Source: G020353115 sp964389685 (lineage in GTDB: Bacteria; Bacteroidota; Bacteroidia; Bacteroidales; VadinHA17). From it: a DNA stretch of 37,841 bases. Under the pieces are notes generated by a model, which was not told the DNA's origin, did not search any database, and saw nothing but the letters and a program-made list of their open reading frames with translations. Of this stretch, positions 19,901 through 26,776 are shown piece by piece (position 1 is the stretch's first letter; each line of letters begins with the position of its first letter). The position numbers and the translations under genes were made by a program. The stretch lies in assembly GCA_964389685.1 (NCBI GenBank), contig CAYMFM010000035.1, forward strand, positions 1 through 37,841, given 5' to 3'.

Positions 19901-19935
19901 AAAATAAACCTATTTGAACGAAAACCGTTTTTCAT
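10978..19935 (-). CDS. Giant SpvB/FG-GAP/RHS-repeat lipoprotein (TcB-TcC-like fusion)
   Basis: This 2985-residue protein starts with a lipoprotein-like signal (FPLFYSCTRSD). Residues about 240-540 are an SpvB-type domain (NNEGDAKLSYPLKLPEGRSG). From about 620 to 1590 there are at least six FG-GAP/VCBS calcium-type motifs such as DINADGLPDKI, near 625, 705, 1310, 1420, 1495 and 1580, as in the TcdB middle part. A Ser/Lys/Asn-rich insert lies near 1350-1400. YD/RHS repeats run from about 1780 to 2610 and the RHS-associated core from about 2710 to 2820 (YHSNHLGSASYITNARGD, ELDSETGLYYYGNRYYDP, DPLAEKYPSISPYVYVANNP). In Tc toxins the B and C subunits form a shell enclosing a C-terminal toxin. Here the last 165 residues are a Thr/Glu/Lys-rich low-complexity tail instead. 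The usual DPDGME junction is altered to DKMNGME. It is the last gene of a three-gene operon. Confidence 0.92.
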   Translation of the reverse strand: MKNGFRSNRFILVIGIIICFPLFYSCTRSDQYNEAVITSHSQEIAYTQEPLLLNTNVFEIRSLKEEATTPVVHYNIVIPGRTMQSAEFMPGIQNSISMDGVLLSIPDGGMNQTKSLSITGLLDEDLPPIPDEITNVTKNYYTGYRFLPHGMLFDSAATIAMAYDNSLIPEGFTVEDVYTYYYDESDHKWKALERDSINHRLSLIVSSTLHFTDMINGIIKVPESPETEGFVPTTIKNIKAADPASGITLIAPPVANNEGDAKLSYPLKLPEGRSGMHPQLTLQYSSDGSSGWAGYGWRLNVPGISVDITWGVPRYLNDKESETYQYAGSQLTPVAHRSEYIDRTPEKRFYSRIEGSFSKIIRHGDNSKNYWWEVTTKDGVRNFYGGLPETGIITNGVSFDAAGNIGYWALIETRDLHNNFVHYMYDKPAEGGQQLYIREITYTGHEAEQGPYKIEFLRDDEANTYERKDASINARYGFIIRDRDLLRRIHITYDSEPIRSYTFQYKDGVFLKTLLESVTEYDAAGDEFYTHRFDYYNDIKVDNEQIPFVPEKRWDVPDDDLKGPYLNIFLNSISALGGSASVGGSGSVTATVGLLDGKVFLKSMTAGGTVSYQGSKNEGFLVLIDLNGDELPDKVYKKDGGIYYRPNLLSYPSEEMFGEKKLIAGIDNISVSKTSGFGWGVQANPPSSFIGYDNVDTKTKTSVYFDDFNADGLIDLVDNGVVYFNHLNESGDPVFTTSSELTPNPLYASSEIDLSILPDPAVEQAKLEAQFPLHDAVRMWQAPYSGVISINAPVNLIEDTSIIAQADTYKDGVKVSIQHNGNSLWGIEIDADDYSVHVPDTYSITIDKGDRIYFRVQSRFNGSYDKVYWDPEILYGAINGSDTLVNLEDSNGKIIGRFKASEDFVLSGLQSIGMPKTGAIKIKTAFSKPVTTDSIRIEILYTDTLGNQATIFNREYNPSQNIIADSINLDLEVLKNEFIQFRVLSSTNVDWSNIKWDNYVEYTRIDDGTPLTGNDGKPLLSFKTIPEFSTMFNNTIRYEWPIIADTAFMLSLGLDSIDDFSHPMQITPNLTFNYPVPGGDITLSVKLKNGIVGKKKYTFNGGTKFKSEDTLLASVKLWDSLYFEYYFSGIDFAAPIDTADVIIGSDILNPRKASVFSPINLQDKIFGHLYRGWGQFDYNGNFERATSPIDENLLRLSDNRNDNVASMQDSSDLDGVQNPLDEVFNIMIPYAVKTIYMGTDEQVYIMPDCISSSRLGEKNVFVEPYVFSASGLNAITKVTQSSSKSVAGGLSSLSYSHSWGEDNFIIDMMDMNGDMYPDLLSTDNIQYTGVTGVLSGSSVNHSLGDHYSKSEADGFTLGGSYVYAKSNNSGSKTPSKRVNSKTRDNSKSNKNSESAQETSKSSVGISGSFSTNDDNTDQTWLDINADGLPDKIYSDGTVRLNLGYSYAPAEHWNFDAICVGESQDYGGGIGVNIENGSFTAGVAISKTDNEANETFMDINADGLPDMVKGNNVYFNTGSGFTPPVEWIGLGTLDAGESIGQSANAGFTIGIAIPIFFIKICVNPSASVTSGFSHTLTQLADIDGDGMPDFLSSDSEGELYVKSSTIFRTNILKTVEHPLGSNFSLDYLLTPAVYKHPGGKLALKSVKMFDGLAGDGIDTTYNSFEYKDGFYSRYEREFYGFASVKTHFHDTGNENKIYRTVEQKFSNSDYYTKGMMLTETLTDGEGRNQKGLQHIYSLRDIHTGELLSGTFAQSNSDPLFVALEETRQYSYRVTSEPLITTSVTYTYDTLGNISGHTDYSSGNEKDRYSVAIQYHSNTDNYLFSVPSLQEVSTIEGLRRKNETSINEYGDITQIRQFITSNQTAQFDMEYDEYGNLIKITRPANYKGERMWYEYVYDQAVHSYVTEITDAYGYSSSAVYDYKWGVPVEVTDKNKQEMQYSYDDFGRMIALTGPYELASGKPYTIVFEYYPGAEIPYAHTLHYDSVYDSNIETYSFTDGLGRLVQVKKTASLFEDPATEDTPGYIVSGKVMYDAFGRATEVYQPVFEADGNPATYNINPDNMQPTLITYDVLDRILQLILPDGSITTHTYNIGDYNGETMYVDSLLDALNHSSVTYTKANGRQAAIVRKSDTDDIYTSFEYNAIGELLTVTDPMGNITISMYDMLGNRISFDHPDAGLTEFIYDGAGNIIKKITANLRKKIPNDGAISYKYDRERLVEIVYPRNIQNRVNYTYGEPDAPFNRAGRVVLIQDASGGQEFFYSKLGQVIKSIRTIQLGESDMRTWIWSATYDTWNRVQTMSYPDGEKVNYSYNRAGNLQKMDGEKLGRSYEYISRIGYNKYEKQVYLQYGNGSVTTYNYEPERQRLEQMSVTSNNQVLMNNTYTYDVMNNILGITNSAAATGNIGGATSHLYSYDDLYQLIQASGKFIGKSDTSNYTLAMQYDIMGKIVQKTQTHNKNGKEQHATTYDLGYKYAGPQPNSATEIGARVFSYDENGNQTGWEDTVSNDFRKLSWDEENRLTLISDNGYVNRYVYDASGERVIKSHGGTQGVYINGAPIGIVNHSDDNYTAYVSPYFVFQNDRFTKHYYNGSTRVTSKVGNGQFQNQYHLGVFEITAGGVNYINRQQQLMDYKEEYESQLGIAPGPPTMKGIYADPLFSGTGYPDLGTPDTTTPRGWPKKPVFAPAGGPPGAPIQWGDEITNDNVEPGFGYVGNGNIEEVLRYFYHSNHLGSASYITNARGDVTQYIAYIPFGETLAEQHADWNSPYKFNARELDSETGLYYYGNRYYDPKVSIWLGVDPLAEKYPSISPYVYVANNPVVDKMNGMEVQSVLSIIKQKSAEKSIQLNMVTINSDNVPSSISNLPDLNTGPSFMDFDSPSTESSGEEDTGKKQVEDEAEKKTQDSSIEKTTATQQIEKTLDLETVENVDGQVEETVSMDVKTEKTQQTEVRAIEASDKKSMTKPESEIKVESGTAPEKVTTLKSTEKKDKIK

Positions 19936-20000
19936 TAAGATGGTTGAACGAATTGTTCTTATATTTTTATAATCCAGATTATTTATAGCCTATTATAAGG

Positions 20001-21938
20001 TTACTGAACAATTAGTTTCAGAGTCACTTTTTCAATTGCTGATTCCAGGGTGATTAAGTATATCCCCGGCTGTTGTATTACATCATTATAAACGTAAAAC
20101 CGATCATTTTGCAGAAGGGTTCGTTTTAAAACGGTGCCCGACATATCTGAAATAACAACATTTACATCTGCTATGCGTTCAAGACTCACACGCACAACAA
20201 ACCATCCATTTACCGGATTTGGAAATAGTTCCACGTTTTTAAAATTTGATCTGCCGATTTGATTTACATTAATTTCAAGGGTGGAATTACAGTAATTATC
20301 ATCGGTAACAGAAAGCAAATAATTTCCAGGCTGGTCAATTGTTATTACTTCATTATTTACTATGGACCCGTCAGGTGCTGTCCATGAATAGATATAATTT
20401 ACTGCCGGCATCCCTTCCGAAGCGTCTAAAATAAGGGTTCCCCCTTCAACAAGTTTGTACTGTTGGCTTATCTGGGTTTCCCATTGATGGTCATTGGGAA
20501 CCCATATTTCCTCAATAAATAATTTATTATCCGCATCGATCGCCTGTAGGATATACCCCCCCTGGCCGATGCCTTCGAAGACATGATCCCTTTCATATTC
20601 TTTGTCTGAAACCAGAAAACTGGAGTTTGAGGTTCCCTTAAGGATGAGCCTGAAGGGAGGTACTCCTCCTGCTATTTCTGTCTGAATTGCCCCTGATTGC
20701 GGCGAAGAGCATGTGGGCGATTGAATAATACTCCTCGTAAAAAATGAAGGAGCAGCAAGAAGCGTAAACAGATCATTGCCGGAACTGTCAGCATCGATAA
20801 CCACTGAACTGAATCTGATAAATCCTTCTGATAAAGACAAGGGCAGGCATTGAACATATCCTGTTTGTCTGAAAGGATATTTTCCTGTTCCGCTTCTGTC
20901 AACCATCATCCAGAAGGTTTCTTCGTCATCCAAAGGATCTATTTCGCTTAATGACAGCTCATTGGTCTCAAAATATAATGAATCAGTTTTAAAATTGAAT
21001 GCAGATATTTTCCATTCCCGCTGCAATTTTCGTATTCCGGATTCTTCCTCAAAGCGAAGTGGTTTACCGTTATCTCCCCAGGTTAAAAAACTATTATTTT
21101 TCAATTCTCCCAAAACACCTATTTTCATCACACCAGGAGTTTGAGTGCTTTCAGAAATACTCTGGTTAAGTCCTGACAGATCATCCCTGCCTATTCCCGC
21201 AATATTCTGACAATAATCTGCATTCATTTCAGCATCCCAGATTATTTCTCCATTACTATTTAAATATGAGACTGGGAATTCCTGGTTTAATGAAATACCA
21301 TATTTCAGGGCCAGGTAGCTTTCTACTTTCTGCCGCTCTTCAGGCGAAATAAACCTGTTAAACAGTATAATTTCCGGGACTATGCCACTAAAGACCGATA
21401 CAGGCAGGTGCTGACTGCGTGGTGGCCATCCAAACTGAAGCCTGCGTGATACAATACCCGGGTCTGCTGTTTTATTCTGAGTGTAGGAATATATCTTTGG
21501 ATATAGTTTCATATTTGCACTGAAGTTTGCATAGCGATATACATCCAGCGCAGCCATTCTCCGGTTAGTTAATACCATTTCAGCGGCAGTATCATTTTCG
21601 AGACTGAAAATGACCCTTTCCAAAATGGTATCGTTTCCCTGGCATACTGTAAACAGACTAAAGGTTGCTAATTTGCCTAGGTCCAGGGTACTGTTTATTG
21701 TATTGGTCCCTTTACTGAAAAATAGTGCAGGATTATTATTGATTGTTTTGATTTTTCCTTTAATTACCAATTCAGTATTTACAGTACTATCGAGTTTTGA
21801 TTTCCATTGGGCCTGATCAGGTTGTATACCTTCGGTAATTTCCCAGACACAAGCTCCCGGAACACCACCAGGCATTGTTTGTTGTCCATAAATAGAAAAA
21901 AATGGGATTAATGCAATGATAAAAATAACTTGCTTCAT
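20001..21938 (-). CDS. T9SS-sorted surface protein with LamG-like and SprB-like regions
   Basis: The 645-residue product has a signal peptide (MKQVIFIIALIPFFSIYGQQ). The first 200 residues look like a concanavalin/LamG-type sandwich and contain PEIILFNRFISPEERQKVES and LALKYGISL, a segment common in Bacteroidota gliding and adhesion proteins. A central part (IQSPTCSSPQSGAIQTEIAG) resembles SprB/PKD-like repeats, and TWGDN and WKISAF motifs fit the same family. The last 75 residues are a type A T9SS sorting domain (VELFPNPVNGWFVVRVSLE near residue 570, then GTVLKRTLL and GIYLITLES). It should pass the outer membrane through T9SS and be anchored at the surface. It lies 65 bases upstream of the RHS gene and 57 bases after the barrel gene, so it is probably a surface partner of the RHS protein. 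Confidence 0.87.
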   Translation of the reverse strand: MKQVIFIIALIPFFSIYGQQTMPGGVPGACVWEITEGIQPDQAQWKSKLDSTVNTELVIKGKIKTINNNPALFFSKGTNTINSTLDLGKLATFSLFTVCQGNDTILERVIFSLENDTAAEMVLTNRRMAALDVYRYANFSANMKLYPKIYSYTQNKTADPGIVSRRLQFGWPPRSQHLPVSVFSGIVPEIILFNRFISPEERQKVESYLALKYGISLNQEFPVSYLNSNGEIIWDAEMNADYCQNIAGIGRDDLSGLNQSISESTQTPGVMKIGVLGELKNNSFLTWGDNGKPLRFEEESGIRKLQREWKISAFNFKTDSLYFETNELSLSEIDPLDDEETFWMMVDRSGTGKYPFRQTGYVQCLPLSLSEGFIRFSSVVIDADSSGNDLFTLLAAPSFFTRSIIQSPTCSSPQSGAIQTEIAGGVPPFRLILKGTSNSSFLVSDKEYERDHVFEGIGQGGYILQAIDADNKLFIEEIWVPNDHQWETQISQQYKLVEGGTLILDASEGMPAVNYIYSWTAPDGSIVNNEVITIDQPGNYLLSVTDDNYCNSTLEINVNQIGRSNFKNVELFPNPVNGWFVVRVSLERIADVNVVISDMSGTVLKRTLLQNDRFYVYNDVIQQPGIYLITLESAIEKVTLKLIVQ

Positions 21939-21995
21939 ATGAATGTATTCGAATGCTATTAAATCAGGGTATCTTATTATACATCTTAGAAGAAA

Positions 21996-22715
21996 TCAAA
22001 ACTGATAAGGTATTGCATACCCAAGTGTTACCTGTATTACACGGCTTGCATTGTTGTTTTCGATAAAATGAAAATTATTAACTTCTGTTTCCATTACATC
22101 GCTTATCCCATAATAATAACGTGCATCAATAGATAAGCCAAATGTAAAGTCATATCCTGCACTCAAACCAATGCTAAAGTTAGTACGGCCCTTTAAAACA
22201 TCCCGCATTTGCTGCTGAATACGTATATCCGGACCAAACTGGTCCTCTCCGTTAGATGTGTAATACAGACCTCCTGGTGTTAAGTTAAAACCCATTTTGG
22301 GTCCTGCACCTAAGAATAGCCCCTGTATGAGATAAGCTTTATACCAGATTTCCAGGTTGAGATAATCGTACTTTACGATAAAATCATATTCAAAATCATC
22401 GATATCTGAATAATGCAATTTATTGCCCAACCGGGAATACGATATTTCTGAATAAATAGCAGAAATGGATCCTTCAAATTTATAGTTTAAGTATAGACCA
22501 CCCGTAAAGCCCCATACGTTGCTATTTTCAAACGTATAACCGGTATAATACGATTCACTCACCAGGACCTTCGACAAATTTGTTATTTTTGTGTAAACAG
22601 CACCTGCTTTAATGCCAAATTGCATGTAGTTGGTTTTGTTACTACTCCGACCGGTCTGTGCCTCGATTCGGAAAATTGTTAACAAAACAAGTAATAGTGT
22701 AAATACCCTTTTCAT
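21996..22715 (-). CDS. Small outer-membrane beta-barrel protein (PorT/OMP_b-brl_2-like)
   Basis: The 239-residue product has a signal peptide (MKRVFTLLLVLLTIFRIEAQ) and then alternating strands typical of an eight-stranded barrel: FGIKAGAVYTKI at the start, GGLYLNYKF, SISAIYSEISYSRLG, LFLGAGPKMGFNL, NFSIGLSAGYDFTFG and RVIQVTLGYAIPYQF at the end. The C-terminal Phe is the outer-membrane assembly signal. It fits the broad porin-family/PorT-like barrels and is not a typical PorP/SprF protein, which is larger. As first gene of the operon with the T9SS-sorted protein and the RHS lipoprotein, it may anchor or gate the surface complex. That role is inferred from gene order. Confidence 0.83.
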   Translation of the reverse strand: MKRVFTLLLVLLTIFRIEAQTGRSSNKTNYMQFGIKAGAVYTKITNLSKVLVSESYYTGYTFENSNVWGFTGGLYLNYKFEGSISAIYSEISYSRLGNKLHYSDIDDFEYDFIVKYDYLNLEIWYKAYLIQGLFLGAGPKMGFNLTPGGLYYTSNGEDQFGPDIRIQQQMRDVLKGRTNFSIGLSAGYDFTFGLSIDARYYYGISDVMETEVNNFHFIENNNASRVIQVTLGYAIPYQF

Positions 22716-22746
22716 AAAATATTATTATTAAGTCTTTTATGGCTAT

Positions 22747-22761
22747 TTAGCAATTTGCTAA
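22747..22761. promoter_or_regulatory. Palindromic operator candidate before the barrel/T9SS/RHS operon
   Basis: TTAGCAATTTGCTAA is a perfect inverted repeat with 7-bp arms around one central base. It lies 31 bases upstream of the ATG at 22715, where the promoter of the operon should be. No exact TAnnTTTG box was found around it, so the promoter itself is not placed. The binding protein is unknown. Confidence 0.4.
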
Positions 22762-22913
22762 TTTAATCTGAGGCTTTATTGAGGTTAGTCACAAAAGAGA
22801 TGGACATATAATGTAAACTCTCTGTCTGTAGCCCATGCTAATTTCGACAAAATTCGTCTCATCTCAAAATAATTCTCTTAATAGTTCAATTCAGGCTGAT
22901 TATCACTTCAAAG

Positions 22914-23059
22914 GCGATATTATCGGTGTTGGCGACGCCATCTGCAGCCAGATCTCAGCAGAAAATTACCGGGAATTTGTTGATATTGATCATATAGTTG
23001 ATATAGATAGGGCTTACGAACTGCTGGGTCCTGAAATCGTACGATGCGGGATGCAAGTT
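22914..23059 (+). pseudogene. Deleted fragment of a URO-D/MtaA-like gene
   Basis: Three pieces match the intact gene at 28501-29499 in the same orientation. Piece A, 22914-22981, matches 29069-29136 at 61 of 68 bases. Piece B, 22978-23049, matches 29256-29327 at 58 of 72. Piece C, about 23045-23059, matches the gene end near 29483-29497. The joints remove 123 bases (in frame) and 160 bases (out of frame) and fall in short shared words (TGT and TGCGG). The upstream and downstream parts of the gene are absent. At 80-90 percent identity it is an old paralogue rather than a fresh copy. It cannot encode an enzyme: the substrate pocket and the zinc-binding HxC motif are gone. The surrounding gap, 22716-23108, holds nothing else apart from the palindrome at 22747. 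Confidence 0.8.
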
Positions 23060-23108
23060 ATGGAAGTATGTTTAAGCAACTGCTCCTCAGACGGTCTCAT
23101 CTCGATAC

Positions 23109-24008
23109 TCAAAACCGATATTCAAACGTTCTGACATCAGAAGAGACTGCAGCTATTATGCCATATCCTCCTTTAATATTCGAGGAAACCGGTACGGCTT
23201 CAAACAATAAGGCATCTTCATTCAGGACTGTGAAATTCTGAGAATAGGATTTCAGGTATTTGAAATAATCACCATCAATGGAATAGAGGACGAATCGAAA
23301 CCGTGTTTCGAAACCCTCGGGTTGAGATAGCCTGAAGAATACCGTGAAATCTCCAGTTTGACCATTGAATTCCTGATCGTCCCAGGCCAGTATCTTTACA
23401 CCATCTTTGATGTAAATGTTCATGTGTAAATCTTCCGTATCTGCTTCGAGGGGTTGGAACTTTCCCTCCTCCAGATAAAAAATACCAAGCATATAGTGGT
23501 TTATTGCAGGGTCCGGATCTTCAATGCTAAAATCAATAAAAAAATCGATCTCAGTGTGATAGCCATTGTTGATATTTCCTTCTTCTCTGACAACTGCCGT
23601 CGTATCAAACGTATGAATAGGAACCGGATCAGGAATTGTAACATGTGCAGATGCCTCGGATAATCCAGGTACATTAACTTGTATATTGTATGGCACACCA
23701 GGTTCCGGCAGGTACGTGGTATCGTAATAGTTACCTGAGTTATTTTGAGATATAGAGTTTAAAAGGGAATCTGATTTAAAATAGGTCACTGTTCCATTGA
23801 TGATTGGTTTATAACTGGAAGCAAGTGGTTCAGAAGGTGAAATGCTCCTGGAAAGGTTCAGCCATAATCCGTAATCTGGTGTTATGATTCCATTCATTAC
23901 TATTTTAGTATCCCCATCCTGTGTGTCGATGAAGATTGTCTTTTCACATGATACAACACTTAAAAGCATCAACAAAAAAAGTTTCAGATAGTATATTCTT
24001 TTATTCAT
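23109..24008 (-). CDS. DUF4249 lipoprotein, partner of TonB receptor
   Basis: The 299-residue product starts MNKRIYYLKLFLLMLLSVVSCEKTI, a lipoprotein signal with the lipobox VVSC. The mature part matches the DUF4249 layout: an N-terminal Ig-like sandwich (IVMNGIITPDYGLWLNLSRS, VTIPDPVPIHTFD), a central IDFSIEDPDPAINHYMLGIF and an ending such as GYGIIAAVSSDVRTFEYRF. DUF4249 proteins are usually encoded just downstream of a TonB-dependent receptor and are thought to be surface lipoproteins that work with it, like a SusD analogue. Here the gap to the receptor is 36 bases. The substrate is unknown. It is the last gene of the operon, and its end lies 50 bases from the URO-D pseudogene. Confidence 0.88.
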   Translation of the reverse strand: MNKRIYYLKLFLLMLLSVVSCEKTIFIDTQDGDTKIVMNGIITPDYGLWLNLSRSISPSEPLASSYKPIINGTVTYFKSDSLLNSISQNNSGNYYDTTYLPEPGVPYNIQVNVPGLSEASAHVTIPDPVPIHTFDTTAVVREEGNINNGYHTEIDFFIDFSIEDPDPAINHYMLGIFYLEEGKFQPLEADTEDLHMNIYIKDGVKILAWDDQEFNGQTGDFTVFFRLSQPEGFETRFRFVLYSIDGDYFKYLKSYSQNFTVLNEDALLFEAVPVSSNIKGGYGIIAAVSSDVRTFEYRF

Positions 24009-24044
24009 CGTCTGGTTCTGTAGTGAATGAATTCAATTCTTGAA

Positions 24045-26672
24045 TTAAAATTCGATCCGGCAACTTATCGATGGCACAACCGAAAAAAGAGCAACCTGTT
24101 TGATTTTTCTTGTACCATAATCAATCTTATCCTCGTCCCAATAGATTAAATAGGGATTAAAGCGTCCATAAACGTTATACACGGTAAGGTTCCATGTTCG
24201 GGCAATCCTTTTTCGTTGTTTAAAATGTTCCACAGAGATATCGAGACGGTGATATGCTGGCATTCGTTTATTATTCCGGTTTTCATAAACATCTATATAA
24301 CTGGCCGGGTTATCGGGTGCATTCCAATTGTATAGATTAAAAAGTGAGCTGTATTTGGCTGTAGAAAGTGAATAGGCCATCCCTGTAGCATAGATCCAAG
24401 TAGCATTGACTGAAAAGTTTTCAGTAAATGCATATTTCGCCACGGTATTCACCTGATTTCTCCGATCGTATTTATATGGGAAAGATTTCCCAAAATTCAC
24501 CTCTTCGAATTGGCGGTCAGTTTTTGAATACGCGTAGCTGAACCAACCACTCAGTTTACCAATCTGTTTTCGGAGAGTACATGCTATGCCATAGGATCTC
24601 CCACTACCCAGTTCAATGTTTCTTTCCCAGCTGTTATCTGTAGACAGATAATCCACTCCTTCCTTATATGCATAGATCTGATGAAGTGATTTGAAATACC
24701 CTTCCATATTCAGTTCGTACATAGCATTTCGGGAATAGGTTAATCCAAATGAATACTGGTTTGAATACTGCGGTTTGACTTCAGGCGTAACAGGCAGCCA
24801 CAGGTCTGTCGGCAATCCCATGCTTGAATGGGTTAAGAGATGGATATATTGTCTCATCCTGGAGTAAGCACCTTCAATTGTCAGATCATTGGTAAGCGGG
24901 AAGCTTACAGAAATCCTGGGTTCGAGTGATGAATAGTATTTCCCTTGTACCAAAAATCCGGAGTAGTGAACTCCAAGATTTGCATAAAGCCAACCGCGAA
25001 GTGTAAAATCATTCTCAATGAAGGTTCTGAATTCATGGGCATAGATCGGATCATTGCTGCTTTTATCATCGATATTGCCAGTTGGGGGATAGATTTTCCC
25101 TTCAGCTGTATAGTAGTATTCTTCAGAGATTTTATGTAGTTTGCCCGGGTTAAAAGAGTGATATATATAATTCATTCCAAATTTAATGTCATTTGAAGGA
25201 TTTAAATAATAATCAAAATCGAGATTGGCTGAAAGATCGGTTATGCCTGAGTTGTAGATTGTAGCTTCATATTTATAATCATAATAGGATTTTTCTTTTT
25301 CATCGACTTTTATTTTCAATCCATACTCACTGAATAATAGAGAAAGATTGCTGAACAGTTTGCTACTGTAGATATGATTCCAGCGAAGCAAACTGGTTTT
25401 GTTTCCCCATACTGCCAGGTTGCATTCCCTATCTTTATAGGTTGTATACGGATCATTGTATTTTTCTTGCTCCGTAAACTCATCATTACCAAGATAAAAG
25501 CTTAGATAGAGTCTGTCTTTTTGTGACAATTTGTAATTGATTTTTGAATTGATGTCATAGAAATGAAAACCGGGGATATCACTATCCCCTGTTTCAGGTA
25601 AAAAAAGATCGATATATGTTCTTCGTGCGGAAATAATAAAAGATACTTTATCTCTGAGAAGCGGACCTTCAAGTGTAATTTTCGATGCAATTAGACCTAT
25701 ATTTACACTTCCCTGAATTTTTTTCATATTCCCTTCTTTCATCCGTACATCAATCACCGAAGATAGCCGTCCACCATAGCGGGCGGGGAAGCCACCCTTA
25801 TAGAGTTTCAGGTTTTTAATCGCATCTGAATTAAACACGGAGAATAATCCAAATGCATGATTTGAATTGTACACCGGGATCCCATCCAATAATATCAGGT
25901 TCTGTTCAGGACTTCCTCCCCGAACCACCAATCCGGTAGAAGCTTCAGTTCCAAACTGGATCCCTGGAAGATATTGCATCACCCTCATTATATCTCCTTC
26001 ACCCATTAGAGAAGGCAAAGTTGAGATTGATCTCATGTTTATGTTTTCAACACCCACTTCCGAATTGTTTAATTTATTTTCCAAACCATTTGCTGAAATC
26101 TTCACTTCTGCAATTTCCATTCCCGGGGATAATTTCCAGATAATAGCTGTATCCCGTTTGAGGTCAAATTTTTCTGTTAACGATGTGTAGCCAACATAGG
26201 ATATATGAATGATCACCTCACCCTCCATGGTTGTCCGGCTGAAAAATCCATAATTATTTGAAACGGTTCCTCTTTGAGAAGGATATTCAATGATCGAGGC
26301 ACCAATCATTCGTTCACCTGACTTTTCATCTTCAATAAAACCGCTTATCGTATATTTTTTCCTCTTTGAAAGGACAATGATATCCTCCATTGCTGTGAAC
26401 TTAACATCTGTTCCTTTAAAAGCTTGTGATAAAATCCCTTCGAGGTTTTGATTTGTAATTTCCAGGGTAATCTGTTTTTCGTGAGGTATAATTTTAGGAT
26501 CATATGAAAAATTCACATGATGAGTGTTCATCAGTTCGTTTATGATTTCATGAATCGTTCCCTGATTTGTGGATAGTTGGATGGGGATTTTCAGGATGGT
26601 ATCCTTATCCTGAGCAGAGGCATTTCCTGAAAGGAGAAATAGCATTAGCAATATTCGTAGCGTGTTCCTCAT
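24045..26672 (-). CDS. STN-domain TonB-dependent receptor
   Basis: The product is about 875 residues from the ATG at 26672, which begins the signal peptide MRNTLRILLMLFLLSGNASAQ; an ATG at 26720 would add 16 non-signal residues. Residues about 28-105 are an STN (secretin/TonB short N-terminal) domain, which signals to a FecR partner. Residues about 108-190 are a carboxypeptidase-regulatory-like domain (YTISGFIEDEKSGERMIGAS). The plug lies at about 210-320 (LPGIQFGTEASTGLVVRGGS, LILLDGIPVYN, GGFPARYGGRLSSVIDV). The rest is a 22-strand barrel ending in SCRIEF. The STN domain with upstream fecR and ECF sigma genes is the classic trans-envelope signalling arrangement: substrate binding outside activates the sigma factor. 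The ligand could be a glycan, peptide or metal chelate; nothing in the sequence decides it. Confidence 0.92.
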   Translation of the reverse strand: MRNTLRILLMLFLLSGNASAQDKDTILKIPIQLSTNQGTIHEIINELMNTHHVNFSYDPKIIPHEKQITLEITNQNLEGILSQAFKGTDVKFTAMEDIIVLSKRKKYTISGFIEDEKSGERMIGASIIEYPSQRGTVSNNYGFFSRTTMEGEVIIHISYVGYTSLTEKFDLKRDTAIIWKLSPGMEIAEVKISANGLENKLNNSEVGVENINMRSISTLPSLMGEGDIMRVMQYLPGIQFGTEASTGLVVRGGSPEQNLILLDGIPVYNSNHAFGLFSVFNSDAIKNLKLYKGGFPARYGGRLSSVIDVRMKEGNMKKIQGSVNIGLIASKITLEGPLLRDKVSFIISARRTYIDLFLPETGDSDIPGFHFYDINSKINYKLSQKDRLYLSFYLGNDEFTEQEKYNDPYTTYKDRECNLAVWGNKTSLLRWNHIYSSKLFSNLSLLFSEYGLKIKVDEKEKSYYDYKYEATIYNSGITDLSANLDFDYYLNPSNDIKFGMNYIYHSFNPGKLHKISEEYYYTAEGKIYPPTGNIDDKSSNDPIYAHEFRTFIENDFTLRGWLYANLGVHYSGFLVQGKYYSSLEPRISVSFPLTNDLTIEGAYSRMRQYIHLLTHSSMGLPTDLWLPVTPEVKPQYSNQYSFGLTYSRNAMYELNMEGYFKSLHQIYAYKEGVDYLSTDNSWERNIELGSGRSYGIACTLRKQIGKLSGWFSYAYSKTDRQFEEVNFGKSFPYKYDRRNQVNTVAKYAFTENFSVNATWIYATGMAYSLSTAKYSSLFNLYNWNAPDNPASYIDVYENRNNKRMPAYHRLDISVEHFKQRKRIARTWNLTVYNVYGRFNPYLIYWDEDKIDYGTRKIKQVALFSVVPSISCRIEF

Positions 26673-26776
26673 AAACAATTTGCCTGGTTTTAATGCATAA
26701 CAACTCGGACGGATTTCCACGATTTCGAATGGCTAAGTCATTGCTTTCTTAACAACCGTTCCACGTACATCATTGA

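Noticed and set aside
10978..19935. CRISPR or long tandem DNA repeats within the RHS gene
   Set aside because: The repeats are at the protein level (YD and FG-GAP motifs) and the DNA is not regularly repeated.
22835..23134. 99-codon plus-strand frame as a real small protein
   Set aside because: Its middle is a deletion-scarred fragment of the URO-D-like gene at 28501 and its end is antisense to the DUF4249 gene; it is annotated as a pseudogene.
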